DNA of 64,000 bases from Grimontia kaedaensis (GTDB lineage Bacteria; Pseudomonadota; Gammaproteobacteria; Enterobacterales; Vibrionaceae). The translations under genes and the position numbers were made by a program. The stretch lies in assembly GCF_023746615.1 (NCBI RefSeq), contig NZ_CP082276.1:1612001-1676000 (forward strand). Reading direction: 5' to 3'. Below the pieces are notes generated by a model, which was not told where the DNA came from, ran no database searches, and saw nothing but the letters and a program-made list of their open reading frames with translations. Shown piece after piece: positions 33,272-42,022 of this stretch (position 1 is the first letter of the stretch; each line of letters starts with the position of its first letter).

Positions 33272-34027
33272 ATGATCAACATCAACAGCGACATGGGTGA
33301 AGGCTTTGGCATCTACAAACTCAGTGACGATGAAGCGCTGATGCCTTACATCACTGAAGCCAATGTCGCCTGCGGGTTTCACGCCTCAGACCCCAACCAC
33401 ATGAAACGTACCGTAGAGCTTGCCAAGCAATATGGCGTAAAAGTCGGGGCGCATTTCTCGCTACCTGATTTGCAGGGGTTTGGACGCCGTAAAATGCATC
33501 TCAGCCAAGGCGAGCTGCACAATATGATTGTGTACCAGATCGGCGCGCTGAAAGGCTTCCTCGATATGCTCGATATGCCGCTGAACCATCTCAAACCGCA
33601 TGGCGCGCTCTACGGCATGGCAGCGTCGGATCCGGACATCGCTGAAACGATTGCCCGGATCGCACACCACTACCAGGTGCCAGTGTTTGGGCTGTCAGGC
33701 ACCTACCATGAAACCATTTACAGCGCACACGGTGCAGGCTTCATCCCCGAGTTTTTTACCGACCTCGACTACGATCAAGATGGGCATCTGGTGATCACCC
33801 AAACCCACGACGCCACTGATCCTGTCTATGCCGCCAAACGCGTTCTGAAGGCGGTGGAACATGGCAAGGTCACGGCCAACAACGGTCAAGAGATCCCGGT
33901 TGTCGCCCAAACCATCTGTGTGCATTCAGATACCCCGAATGCGGTGGATATCGCCAAAGCGGTCAATGAGTTGTTACAGCCTCACCTTTCCCGCCAAAGC
34001 GATGTCTGCACCGCCGAAAAAGAATAG
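33272..34027 (+). CDS. pxpA: LamB/YcsF-family hydrolase, PxpA-like
   Basis: The 251-residue protein matches 5-oxoprolinase subunit A: MININSDMGEGFG, ANVACGFHASDPNHM, GAHFSLPDLQGFGRR, LKPHGALYGMA and ICVHSDTP. PxpA works with PxpB and PxpC to hydrolyse 5-oxoproline with ATP. Here its gene is joined by biotin carrier and carboxylase genes. ATG 33272 follows AAGGAAGG. Together with 34047-37585 it predicts a biotin-dependent lactam hydrolase. The substrate may be 5-oxoproline or, given the downstream gabD-gabT, 2-pyrrolidinone. Confidence 0.85.
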   Translation: MININSDMGEGFGIYKLSDDEALMPYITEANVACGFHASDPNHMKRTVELAKQYGVKVGAHFSLPDLQGFGRRKMHLSQGELHNMIVYQIGALKGFLDMLDMPLNHLKPHGALYGMAASDPDIAETIARIAHHYQVPVFGLSGTYHETIYSAHGAGFIPEFFTDLDYDQDGHLVITQTHDATDPVYAAKRVLKAVEHGKVTANNGQEIPVVAQTICVHSDTPNAVDIAKAVNELLQPHLSRQSDVCTAEKE

Positions 34028-34046
34028 ACGTTCGAAGGAGTGATAC

Positions 34047-34286
34047 ATGTCTGACAAAGAAATTATCTGCCCGTTACCTGGCATTTTTTACCGCTCGGCT
34101 TCTCCCGATCAGCCCCGATACAAAGATCCGGGAGACGCTATCGAACCGGGTGACGTGATTGGACTGGTGGAAGTGATGAAATCCTTCCATGAAATTAAAG
34201 CGGAAACTTCCGGTGTGATTGACGACTTTTTGATTGAGAACGAAAGCCCGGTCAACGCAGGACAACCTATTGTCCGCCTGAAGTAA
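34047..34286 (+). CDS. biotin carboxyl carrier protein
   Basis: A 79-residue single biotinyl domain with the biotinylation motif EVMKS (target Lys45), which carries biotin and swings between carboxylase and transferase sites. It is much shorter than AccB of fatty-acid synthesis, lacking the Pro/Ala-rich N-terminus. ATG follows AAGGAG. It is encoded between pxpA and the biotin carboxylase gene. Confidence 0.9.
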   Translation: MSDKEIICPLPGIFYRSASPDQPRYKDPGDAIEPGDVIGLVEVMKSFHEIKAETSGVIDDFLIENESPVNAGQPIVRLK

Positions 34287-34314
34287 GCGCTCTGAATGCA
34301 CACAAGGAGTCAGT

Positions 34315-35727
34315 ATGACAATCGAAAAATTGCTCATCGCCAATCGCGGTGAGATAGCCGTGCGCATTATCCGCGCGGCCAAGGAAATGGGGATCCATAC
34401 AGTGCAGGTATACAGCGAGGCGGACAAAGAGTCCCTTGCGGTAAAACTGGCTGATGAAGCCATTTGTATCGGTGCCCCGATGGCTAACCAATCTTACCTT
34501 TGCGGTGACAAAGTCATTCAGGCAGCAGAGCAGTCTGGCGCGGATGCTATCCATCCCGGTTATGGCTTTCTCTCTGAAAATGCCAGCTTCTCAGATGACG
34601 TGCGTAAGGCGGGCATCATCTTTGTCGGCCCGTCCGGCCAAACCATGACAAAGATGGCTGATAAAGCCCGCGCCCGTGAAACCGCGATGGCAGCCGGTGT
34701 ACCTGTAGTACCCGGAAGTGCACCCTCTGATAACCCGGAAGCGGCACTGGAGCAGGCCAAACTCATCGGTTTTCCAGTGATGATCAAAGCGTCAGCGGGC
34801 GGTGGTGGGCGCGGCATTCGTGTGATTGAAGACGAAAGCGAGTTCCTGACCCAGTACCATCAGGCATCTGCTGAAGCACAGTCGGCGTTTGGTGACGGCA
34901 CGCTTTATCTCGAAAAATTCATTCGCCAATCCCGCCATGTGGAAGTACAAATTCTTGCGGATGGCCTGAATGCGGTCCACCTGTTCGAGCGAGAGTGCTC
35001 GCTGCAACGACGCCGTCAGAAAGTCTGGGAAGAAGCGCCCTGCGCCGTCTTGCCAGATTTGGTGCGTGAAGCCATGTGCCAGTCTGCGGTCTCTCTGGCA
35101 AAAAGCGTCAACTACAAAGGCGCGGGCACCATTGAGTTTCTCTACGATGATGAATCTGAGTCATTCTATTTCATCGAGATGAATACCCGCATTCAGGTCG
35201 AGCACCCAATCACCGAAGCCATCACAGGGGTTGACCTGATTCGGGAAATGATTCAGATCGCGTCAGGTCAGCACCTTTCTCTCAAACAAGAGGACATTCA
35301 GCGTCGCGGCCATGCCATTGAAATTCGCCTGAATGCGGAAGATCCCTTCAACGGCTTTCTCCCTTTCCCCGGCGTCATCAAATCTTTCACCCCACCAATG
35401 GGCAGCGGTGTGCGTTTTGACGGGCTCATCTACTCCGGCTTCGCCATTCCCCCTTATTACGACTCATTACTCGGCAAGCTGATTGTCTGGGATGAGGACA
35501 GGGAAAGCGCGATTCACCGCATGGCAAGGGCACTGGACGAACTGTCGATTGAAGGTGTGAAAACCACACAACCGCTGTTTCAAAAGCTGTGTGAGGCGCC
35601 TGATGTGATTAACGGCAATTTCCACACAGCGTGGCTTGAACAATGGCTGGAGACACTCGACGCCCCAAAGCCTGAACAAGGTCAGTCTGACAACAAAAAG
35701 GATTGCTCGCTGCCACAAGCAAGCTAA
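34315..35727 (+). CDS. biotin carboxylase (AccC-like)
   Basis: The 470-residue ATP-grasp enzyme carboxylates biotin with ATP and bicarbonate. Motifs in order are KLLIANRGEIAVRIIRAA, HPGYGFLSENA, the ATP-binding KASAGGGGRGIRV, RECSLQRRRQK and the catalytic EMNTRIQVEHP. It resembles the BC part of urea carboxylases as well as AccC. Because no acyl-CoA carboxyltransferase genes are present, the acceptor is likely handled by the PxpB/PxpC-like subunits, which are homologous to the carboxyltransferase part of urea carboxylase. Confidence 0.9.
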   Translation: MTIEKLLIANRGEIAVRIIRAAKEMGIHTVQVYSEADKESLAVKLADEAICIGAPMANQSYLCGDKVIQAAEQSGADAIHPGYGFLSENASFSDDVRKAGIIFVGPSGQTMTKMADKARARETAMAAGVPVVPGSAPSDNPEAALEQAKLIGFPVMIKASAGGGGRGIRVIEDESEFLTQYHQASAEAQSAFGDGTLYLEKFIRQSRHVEVQILADGLNAVHLFERECSLQRRRQKVWEEAPCAVLPDLVREAMCQSAVSLAKSVNYKGAGTIEFLYDDESESFYFIEMNTRIQVEHPITEAITGVDLIREMIQIASGQHLSLKQEDIQRRGHAIEIRLNAEDPFNGFLPFPGVIKSFTPPMGSGVRFDGLIYSGFAIPPYYDSLLGKLIVWDEDRESAIHRMARALDELSIEGVKTTQPLFQKLCEAPDVINGNFHTAWLEQWLETLDAPKPEQGQSDNKKDCSLPQAS

Positions 35728-35736
35728 GGAAGGACA

Positions 35737-36612
35737 ATGAAAACACGCTACTCATACGGCGGCGACGAGCATATTTTCGTCGAAGTCAGCGAAGAAATGT
35801 CGCTCGCTGCCTTTTTCAAAAGCTTGTCGATCACCCAGGCCATCCGTGAAGCGAACCTGCCCGGTGTTGAGGAAATCTGCCCGGCAAACGCCTCATTTCA
35901 GGTGAAGTACAATCCAGACGTTTGCGCGCCTGAAACTATGCTCGCCGCGATTCAGGACATCGAAAAAGCGCAAGCGGCAGGAAAAGCAGAAATCGATACC
36001 CGCATCGTTGAGGTGCCGGTTTTCTACCAAGACCCCTGGACCCATGAAACCCTGATGCGGTTTCGCGATCGCCATCAGGATCCGGAAGGCACCGATCTCT
36101 CTTACGCCGCCAGAATCAACGGCTATGACTCCATTGAAGCCTTTATTGAAGCGCATTCCGGTTCCCCCTGGTTTGTCACCATGGTGGGGTTCGTTTCCGG
36201 CCTGCCGTTCATGTTCCAAATGGTTGAACGCGAGAAGCAAATACAGGTACCGAAATACGTCAGACCCAGAACCGACACCCCCAAGCTGACGGTGGGCTAT
36301 GGTGGCTGTTTCTCCTGTATTTACTCCGTGCGGGGCGCCGGTGGCTACCAGATGTTCGGTGTCACCCCTGTCCCTATTTACGACCCGGCGCAAAACGCGG
36401 CACACCTGAAGGATTTTCTGGTGTTCTTCCAACCGGGCGACATCGTGAAGTTCAAACCTATCTCAGAAAATGAGTATCACGAGATCGTCAAACAGGTCGA
36501 AGACGGTACCTACCAACCTCGCACAAAATCGGTTCGGTTCTCACTGTCTGAGTTTGAAAAAGACATGGCGGGCTATAACGCAGCAATGCAGGAGGCGCTG
36601 TATGAGCATTAA
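35737..36612 (+). CDS. pxpB: 5-oxoprolinase subunit B-like (KipI/AHS1 family)
   Basis: The 291-residue protein has the AHS1 signature in order: EICPANASFQVKYNPDV, EVPVFYQDP, GSPWFVTMVGFVSGLPFMFQM, RTDTPKLTVGYGGCFSCIYSVRGAGGYQMFG and FQPGDIVKFKPIS. It is longer than B. subtilis KipI. It pairs with PxpC as the carboxyltransferase-like part of the complex. Its 3' end overlaps the pxpC start by 11 nt. Confidence 0.85.
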   Translation: MKTRYSYGGDEHIFVEVSEEMSLAAFFKSLSITQAIREANLPGVEEICPANASFQVKYNPDVCAPETMLAAIQDIEKAQAAGKAEIDTRIVEVPVFYQDPWTHETLMRFRDRHQDPEGTDLSYAARINGYDSIEAFIEAHSGSPWFVTMVGFVSGLPFMFQMVEREKQIQVPKYVRPRTDTPKLTVGYGGCFSCIYSVRGAGGYQMFGVTPVPIYDPAQNAAHLKDFLVFFQPGDIVKFKPISENEYHEIVKQVEDGTYQPRTKSVRFSLSEFEKDMAGYNAAMQEALYEH

Positions 36613-37585
36613 TGTTATCCACCCCGGGCTCGCCACCTCTGTGCAGGATTTGGGCCGCAAAGGGTATTTTCATCTTGGCATTCCGGTCTCAGGTGCGATG
36701 GACAGATTCGCCTGTCGTTGCGCCAACTGGCTGGTTGGTAACGACGAAAACGCGGCAGTGTTGGAAGCGGTGTTTATGGGGCCCAAACTGACGTTCAATC
36801 AGGACGCCACCGTGGCCGTTACAGGAGCAGATATGACCCCCATCCTTGATGGGGAAGAGCAGGTCAATTGGGCAAGCTTTGCGGTGAAAGCCGGTCAGAC
36901 CCTTTCCTTCTCACATCTGACAGGCGGCGCGCGAATTTATATCGCCATTGCTGGAGGCATTGATGTGCCTGAGGTGCTGGGAAGCCGTTCGACCTATACG
37001 CTCGGGGCGCTGGGCGGATTTGAAGGCAGATTGCTACAAGCCGGGGACGAACTGCCTGTCGGCAGCGATGAAGCGCCGTTTGAAGAACGCTATTTACCCG
37101 ACTTTCTACGCAGACCAAGGTTGAATCAGTTGCGGGTGGTTCCCGGCCTTTACTGGCACCGGATCACCAAAGCGGCTGGCGAGCAGTTTTTCAACGATAT
37201 CTGGCAGGTAGCGCCAGAAGCAGACCGCATTGGCTACCGGTTCAAAAACGGCACGCCATTAGAGTTTGTCGAGCGCGAGCAGCCGTTTGGCGCCGGATCC
37301 GACCCTTCCAATATTGTCGACGGCTGTTATCCCTATGGCTCAATTCAGGTGCCAGCAGGGAAAGAACCCATTGTGTTGCACCGAGACGCCGTTTCAGGCG
37401 GAGGCTACTTCATGATTGGTACCGTGGTGTCGGTGGACATGGATCTTATCGGACAGATGCAGCCCAATTCACAGACCCAGTTTGTGCAAATCTCGCTGGA
37501 AGATGCGCTGAAAGCCCGTAAGGAATATGACGCGCTGTTGAAATATGCCAAACAGCATATCGAGAAGAGCGGGGCCGCACGATGA
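36602..37585 (+). CDS. pxpC: 5-oxoprolinase subunit C-like (KipA/AHS2 family)
   Basis: The 327-residue protein has AHS2 motifs: INVIHPGLATSVQDLGRKGYFHLGIPVSGAMDRFA, VAVTGADMTP, ARIYIAIAGGIDVPEVLGSRSTY, NIVDGCYPYGSIQVPAGKEPIVLHRDAVSGGGYFMIGTV, all in the expected order. ATG 36602 lies within the end of pxpB. The complete set pxpA-bccp-bc-pxpB-pxpC equals a split urea-carboxylase-like enzyme plus a ring-opening hydrolase. Its stop overlaps the next start (ATGA). Confidence 0.85.
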   Translation: MSINVIHPGLATSVQDLGRKGYFHLGIPVSGAMDRFACRCANWLVGNDENAAVLEAVFMGPKLTFNQDATVAVTGADMTPILDGEEQVNWASFAVKAGQTLSFSHLTGGARIYIAIAGGIDVPEVLGSRSTYTLGALGGFEGRLLQAGDELPVGSDEAPFEERYLPDFLRRPRLNQLRVVPGLYWHRITKAAGEQFFNDIWQVAPEADRIGYRFKNGTPLEFVEREQPFGAGSDPSNIVDGCYPYGSIQVPAGKEPIVLHRDAVSGGGYFMIGTVVSVDMDLIGQMQPNSQTQFVQISLEDALKARKEYDALLKYAKQHIEKSGAAR

Positions 37586-39024
37586 CGTTGATTCGAGATA
37601 AGGCATTCATTGGTGGCGATTGGGTCGACAGTGAAAGCGGGAAAACCTACCCCGTTTTCGACCCGGCCTACACCAACATCATCGCCCATGTTCCTGAGAT
37701 GGGTGAAAGCGACACCCAAGCCGCGATTGATGCAGCCCAAAAGGCATTCGGCAGCTGGCGAACAACCACGGCTAAGCAGCGGTCAGAAAAGCTGATGAAT
37801 TGGTTTAACCTCATTATGGAAAACCAATCGGATTTGGCAGCGCTCATTACACAGGAATCGGGCAAGCCTTTGGCTGAGTCCATCGGTGAAGTTGGCTACG
37901 GCGCTTCATTCATCCAATGGTTCGCGGAAGAGGGGAAACGCACTTATGGTGATGTTATTCCGACAACCGCGATCGACAGGCGATTGCAAACCATCAAACA
38001 ACCTGTCGGTGTCTGCGCGGCTATCACGCCATGGAATTTCCCCATCGCGATGATCACCCGCAAAGTCGCCCCCGCCCTTGCAGCAGGATGCACCATCGTC
38101 GTCAAACCGGCAGAAGCGACACCCCTTTCCGCGCTGGCGCTGGCGTCATTGGCGCAGGAAGCCGGTATACCGGATGGTGTCATTAATGTGGTGACTGCTT
38201 CCCACGGCGCCGAGGTGGGTAAGGTGCTCTGCAACAGCGCGGATGTTCGCAAGCTTTCCTTCACAGGCTCAACGGCGGTTGGCAAAACGCTGATCAAGCA
38301 ATGTGCCGATACCGTTAAACGGGTGTCGATGGAGCTCGGCGGCAACGCACCCTTTATCGTCTTTGATGATGCAGATATCGATGCTGCCGTCGAAGGGGCT
38401 CTGGCCTCCAAGTTTCGAAATGCGGGGCAAACCTGCGTGTGCGCAAACCGCATCTTGGTGCAGTCCGGCATCTATGACGCCTTTGCAGAAAAGTTTGCCA
38501 ATGCCGTCAGCAACCTCAAAGTCGGCGCAGGGCTAGAGCCCAGAAACCAGATTGGCCCACTCATCAACCGCTCTGCACTCGATAAAGTCGAATCACACAT
38601 ACGCGATGCACTGGTTTTGGGAGCACGGCGGCTAACCGGCGGAGCCAGCCATTCGCTGGGTGGCCTCTTCTATCAACCTACCGTATTGGCCGATGTTACC
38701 CCTGCCATGCGGATTGCTTCTGAAGAGACCTTTGGCCCCGTCGCTCCCCTTTTCCGCTTTGAAGATGAAGCGCAAGCCGTTGCGATGGCCAACGACACGG
38801 AATATGGCCTCGCTGCCTATTTCTATTCGCGGGATATCCAGCGCTGTCTGCGTGTCAGCGAAGCGTTGGAATACGGCATGGTCGGCGTGAACGAAGGCGT
38901 GATTTCCAATGAAGTCGCCCCCTTTGGCGGTGTGAAAGCCTCCGGTTTAGGCCGGGAAGGATCGCGACAAGGCATCGAAGAGTACCTCGAAACCAAATAC
39001 GTCTGCTTTGGCGGACTCTTGTAA
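37582..39024 (+). CDS. gabD: succinate-semialdehyde dehydrogenase, GabD-like
   Basis: The 480-residue aldehyde dehydrogenase matches GabD: FIQWFAEEGKRTYGDVIP, GVCAAITPWNFPIAMITRK, catalytic Glu in VSMELGGNAPF, catalytic Cys in NAGQTCVCANR, and GPLINRSALDKVE. GabD oxidises succinate semialdehyde to succinate with NAD(P)+. It is translationally coupled to pxpC (4-nt overlap) and lies just ahead of gabT. That makes a GABA-type route the best reading, although glutarate semialdehyde is possible. Confidence 0.85.
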   Translation: MTLIRDKAFIGGDWVDSESGKTYPVFDPAYTNIIAHVPEMGESDTQAAIDAAQKAFGSWRTTTAKQRSEKLMNWFNLIMENQSDLAALITQESGKPLAESIGEVGYGASFIQWFAEEGKRTYGDVIPTTAIDRRLQTIKQPVGVCAAITPWNFPIAMITRKVAPALAAGCTIVVKPAEATPLSALALASLAQEAGIPDGVINVVTASHGAEVGKVLCNSADVRKLSFTGSTAVGKTLIKQCADTVKRVSMELGGNAPFIVFDDADIDAAVEGALASKFRNAGQTCVCANRILVQSGIYDAFAEKFANAVSNLKVGAGLEPRNQIGPLINRSALDKVESHIRDALVLGARRLTGGASHSLGGLFYQPTVLADVTPAMRIASEETFGPVAPLFRFEDEAQAVAMANDTEYGLAAYFYSRDIQRCLRVSEALEYGMVGVNEGVISNEVAPFGGVKASGLGREGSRQGIEEYLETKYVCFGGLL

Positions 39025-39047
39025 CTCACCAGTATCAGGAACCAACA

Positions 39048-40316
39048 ATGAACAACCAGTCACTGATGGATCGCCGCAATGCGGCGGTTCCCAGAGGCGT
39101 GGCTTCGGCTACCCCTCTGTTTGTAAAACGTGCCAAAAATGCAGAATTTTGGGATGTGGAAGACAACCGTTATATCGACTTCGCTGCGGGAATTGCAGTC
39201 GTTAATACCGGTCATAATAACCGCGCTGTCACGCAGGCAGTCACTGAGCAAATCGAGAAATTCAGCCACACGGCTTTTCAGGTCGCAGGCTACGAGAATT
39301 ACATTGAGTTAGCCGAACGTTTAAATGCCATCGCCCCGATTGATGATGCCAAAACCATCCTGATGACCACAGGTGCTGAGGCATTGGAAAATGCGGTAAA
39401 AATCGCCCGTCATTACACCAAACGAAGCGGTGTTATCGCCTTTCATGGTGGGTTTCATGGCCGCACGCTTTTAACCATGGGCATGACCGGAAAAATTGCC
39501 CCTTACAAAGAAGGCTTCGGTCCGTTCCCGAACGACATTTACCACATTCCCTTCCCGGTTCCTTATCAGGGCATTGATACCGCCTATTCGCTGCAACAAC
39601 TGGAGAAACTGTTCAAGACGGACATTGCTCCCTCTTCCGTTGCCGCCATTGTGCTGGAACCTGTTCAAGGGGAAGGCGGGTTTTATGCCGCGCCAAATGC
39701 GCTGATGGAACACCTTCGCGCCCTTTGCGATGAACACGGCATTGTGCTGATTTTCGACGAAGTGCAAACAGGCTTTGGCCGCACAGGGAAAACCCTCGCG
39801 AGCGAGCATTTTGAAGTGCAGCCCGATTTGATTACAGTGGCAAAAGCGCTGGCAGGTGGCTACCCACTTTCTGGCATTATCGGCAAACGCGACATCATGG
39901 ACAGCCCAACGCCGGGCGGCCTTGGTGGTACCTATGGTGGTAGCCCAGTGGGATGCGCCGCCGCTTTAGCTGTGCTGGATGAATTGGAATCCAAATGCCT
40001 TAATGACCGTGCCGAGGCGGTGGGAAGCCGCCTGCATCAGGCTTTCTCCGAGATAAAAGAACTGAACCCTGAGCTGCCTATTGATCATATCCGCCACAAA
40101 GGTGCCATGATTGCGTTTGATTTTGTCTGTGATGGACAACCGGAACCCCGCCATGTGCAGCCTTTTATCAAAGCCTGCCGCAGCAAGAGGCTTATCTTGC
40201 TGCCTTGTGGTCAGTTCGGCAACGCAATCCGATTGCTGCCGCCACTCACTGTCGAAAACCATATCGTCGAAGAAGCGATAGACATTATGAGGAAGGCGTT
40301 GCTCTCTTTGCGCTAG
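39048..40316 (+). CDS. gabT: 4-aminobutyrate aminotransferase, GabT-like
   Basis: The 422-residue PLP enzyme of aminotransferase class III aligns with E. coli GabT throughout: MDRRNAAVPRGVASATPLF, MTTGAEALENAVKIAR, LEPVQGEGGFYAAP, IFDEVQTGFGRTGK, and PLP Lys266 in VAKALAGGYPLSG. It transfers the amino group of GABA (or 5-aminovalerate) to 2-oxoglutarate. It is the last gene of the operon, followed by a terminator. Confidence 0.85.
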   Translation: MNNQSLMDRRNAAVPRGVASATPLFVKRAKNAEFWDVEDNRYIDFAAGIAVVNTGHNNRAVTQAVTEQIEKFSHTAFQVAGYENYIELAERLNAIAPIDDAKTILMTTGAEALENAVKIARHYTKRSGVIAFHGGFHGRTLLTMGMTGKIAPYKEGFGPFPNDIYHIPFPVPYQGIDTAYSLQQLEKLFKTDIAPSSVAAIVLEPVQGEGGFYAAPNALMEHLRALCDEHGIVLIFDEVQTGFGRTGKTLASEHFEVQPDLITVAKALAGGYPLSGIIGKRDIMDSPTPGGLGGTYGGSPVGCAAALAVLDELESKCLNDRAEAVGSRLHQAFSEIKELNPELPIDHIRHKGAMIAFDFVCDGQPEPRHVQPFIKACRSKRLILLPCGQFGNAIRLLPPLTVENHIVEEAIDIMRKALLSLR

Positions 40317-40329
40317 CGGAAAATAGAAA

Positions 40330-40353
40330 TGCCACCCAGCAGGGTGGCTTTTT
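40330..40353 (+). terminator. rho-independent terminator of the lactam operon
   Basis: GCCACCC-AGCA-GGGTGGC is followed by five T, 14 bp after the gabT stop. Confidence 0.9.
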
Positions 40354-40618
40354 GATTCAGTAACACCAATTTTGTCCCACTGAAGACATGCCTAAACGCT
40401 TATCGACTCAGAGCAACCGCAGCCCCAAAATACCTTTTCTGAAAAAAATGACCCCATCCATCATCAATATTCCCGAAAATTTCCTTTTAGGGTCCTAGCA
40501 TATTTTCAAAGTATTGCTTTTGAAATTTTCTCAATCACTCCCGAGAAATAGTCAAAGCAAGCATCCTCTCTTCATTCCTAGACTCATTATTCGATCAACA
40601 ACATCTGAGGAGATATAC

Positions 40619-41071
40619 ATGGAGCAAGATCTAGCTTTTCCAGATATTCCAATGGTAGGCACATACTCACAATGGGTCTCGTAAGCCTGCAAACTTCAAG
40701 AACTGAAAGAGTCTTTATCAAAGACGGGAGAGGAAATCTAAGGCTTGCAGGCGACATCTGGTGAGGGCGATAATCAAGTCACCATGACGTTAGTTAATAT
40801 CCCGCTTGACTCAGCAAAAGGGCTAAAAACATGGGAAGGTCCCTCAGTGGTGTACAATCTCTCAACAAACGAAGGCCTATTGCACAATCTCGAAGAGCTT
40901 GAGGAATCGCTGAAGTCACAAGAGTTTGCCGTCACGTTGAGTACCAGTGATACCAACTGGGCATGGGGTAAGACATGGTCGCCGAATGACTCATTTACAA
41001 TGACACGCTTGGGGGCACGCTATTTTGGTATCGTCCCGTTCGAAGGACCCAATCCATTTGGTTCTTTGTAG
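40619..41071 (+). pseudogene. small gene with two in-frame TAA codons
   Basis: An ATG at 40619 with an ideal ribosome binding site (GAGGAG) opens a 150-codon frame that ends at a TAG just before a strong terminator. Two TAA codons interrupt it, at 40682-40684 (codon 22) and 40739-40741 (codon 41); no frameshift is needed. The region after the second stop reads as a soluble acidic protein (108 residues from an internal TTG) with WEGPSVVYNLSTNEGLLHNL and FAVTLSTSDTNWAWG. It may be a recently inactivated gene, or the downstream part may be translated alone. The family is not recognised. Confidence 0.5.
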
Positions 41072-41077
41072 ATACTA

Positions 41078-41102
41078 AAGCGCTGCGCAACGCAGCGCTT
41101 TT
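41078..41102 (+). terminator. rho-independent terminator
   Basis: AAGCGCTGCG-CAA-CGCAGCGCTT followed by TTC, right after the interrupted small gene. Confidence 0.85.
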
Positions 41103-41501
41103 CTTATTGACGTATAAAAAACCATACCTCAATTCTTGAGACTCTTAGACACTGGCCCATTTTCAACATAAAAATGTTCTGAAGAATCATGGAGGCTCAG
41201 AGAATCTGAGCGTGACATGCTGCCACCCCCATCGTAGCGATAAAACGGTTTCCGCCCCATTCAGCGTCCACACTACCTGCCGAACATGCTGACTATCCGC
41301 CCATAATGGTTTGTGAAGATGGTGAAAGCTTTTGATCTTGCTCTGCTTTGACTAGCCCTTATCGTGACCCGAATGGGCCAAGACGTTGCGAAGCGCAGTT
41401 AGGCTTGGTTGAAATGGCGAGACAAGGGAGGAAGGACCGCCGGAGATCTATAACGATATTCAATTGCTAGAATTGCACGACTGCAACTAGCTTCCAGCCC
41501 T
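41103..41501. other. intergenic region with a possible decayed minus-strand coding remnant
   Basis: On the minus strand, about 41214-41450 reads as an open stretch with a single TAG and protein-like composition (for example HKPLWADSQHVRQVVWTLNG, ending at a stop near 41190). No start, no ribosome binding site and no recognised family. It may be a decayed gene or chance. Confidence 0.25.
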
Positions 41502-41894
41502 TTACCTATTGAATGTCTCTTGGGATGCTGGCTGTGTGATGCTAATAATGCTAGTGGCCAGTCTTTTACTTGATTGCAGAAACTCTTTCCTTGTTGTGGC
41601 CGGGAGCTTCGCTACCTCTTTCATAAAATCTAGTAAGTCCTGACTTTCTATCGCTTGATAGTAATTCATGTTGTCTTCGGTTTCTTCAAAGAACCACACT
41701 AGCGGAAAGTCTGTATAGGTGGCGATTCTTTGCAATGCTGTAACCCGAGGCTCTGTCTTCCCAGATTCCATGTCTAGATAAGTTTGCCTTGCCACGTTGA
41801 GATGCTTAGCCATCTGTACTTGAGTCTTGCCGGAGTCAATCCTGGCAATCCTTACCTTGTTAGCTATTGTTTTTCTTGTAGTTGGTTTGCTCAT
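41502..41894 (-). CDS. XRE-family transcriptional regulator
   Basis: A protein of about 130 residues with an N-terminal helix-turn-helix (NKVRIARIDSGKTQVQMAKHLNVARQTYLDMESGKTEP). A helical C-terminal region with an acidic patch follows. The start ATG 41894 follows AGGTGG. It is divergent from the alpha/beta hydrolase gene at 42023, about 130 bp away, and may repress that gene or regulate the island. The DNA here is AT-richer than the flanking operons. Confidence 0.85.
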   Translation of the reverse strand: MSKPTTRKTIANKVRIARIDSGKTQVQMAKHLNVARQTYLDMESGKTEPRVTALQRIATYTDFPLVWFFEETEDNMNYYQAIESQDLLDFMKEVAKLPATTRKEFLQSSKRLATSIISITQPASQETFNR

Positions 41895-42022
41895 ACTACC
41901 ACCTGGCAAATTATCGATAATTTTGGTTAACACTTTTTCTAGTTATTTCATCTGTTTGTAATGATGAATCACTAGCTTGTATGCATATATATTGCTACCT
42001 CATTTATCATGAGGTAGTAAAA

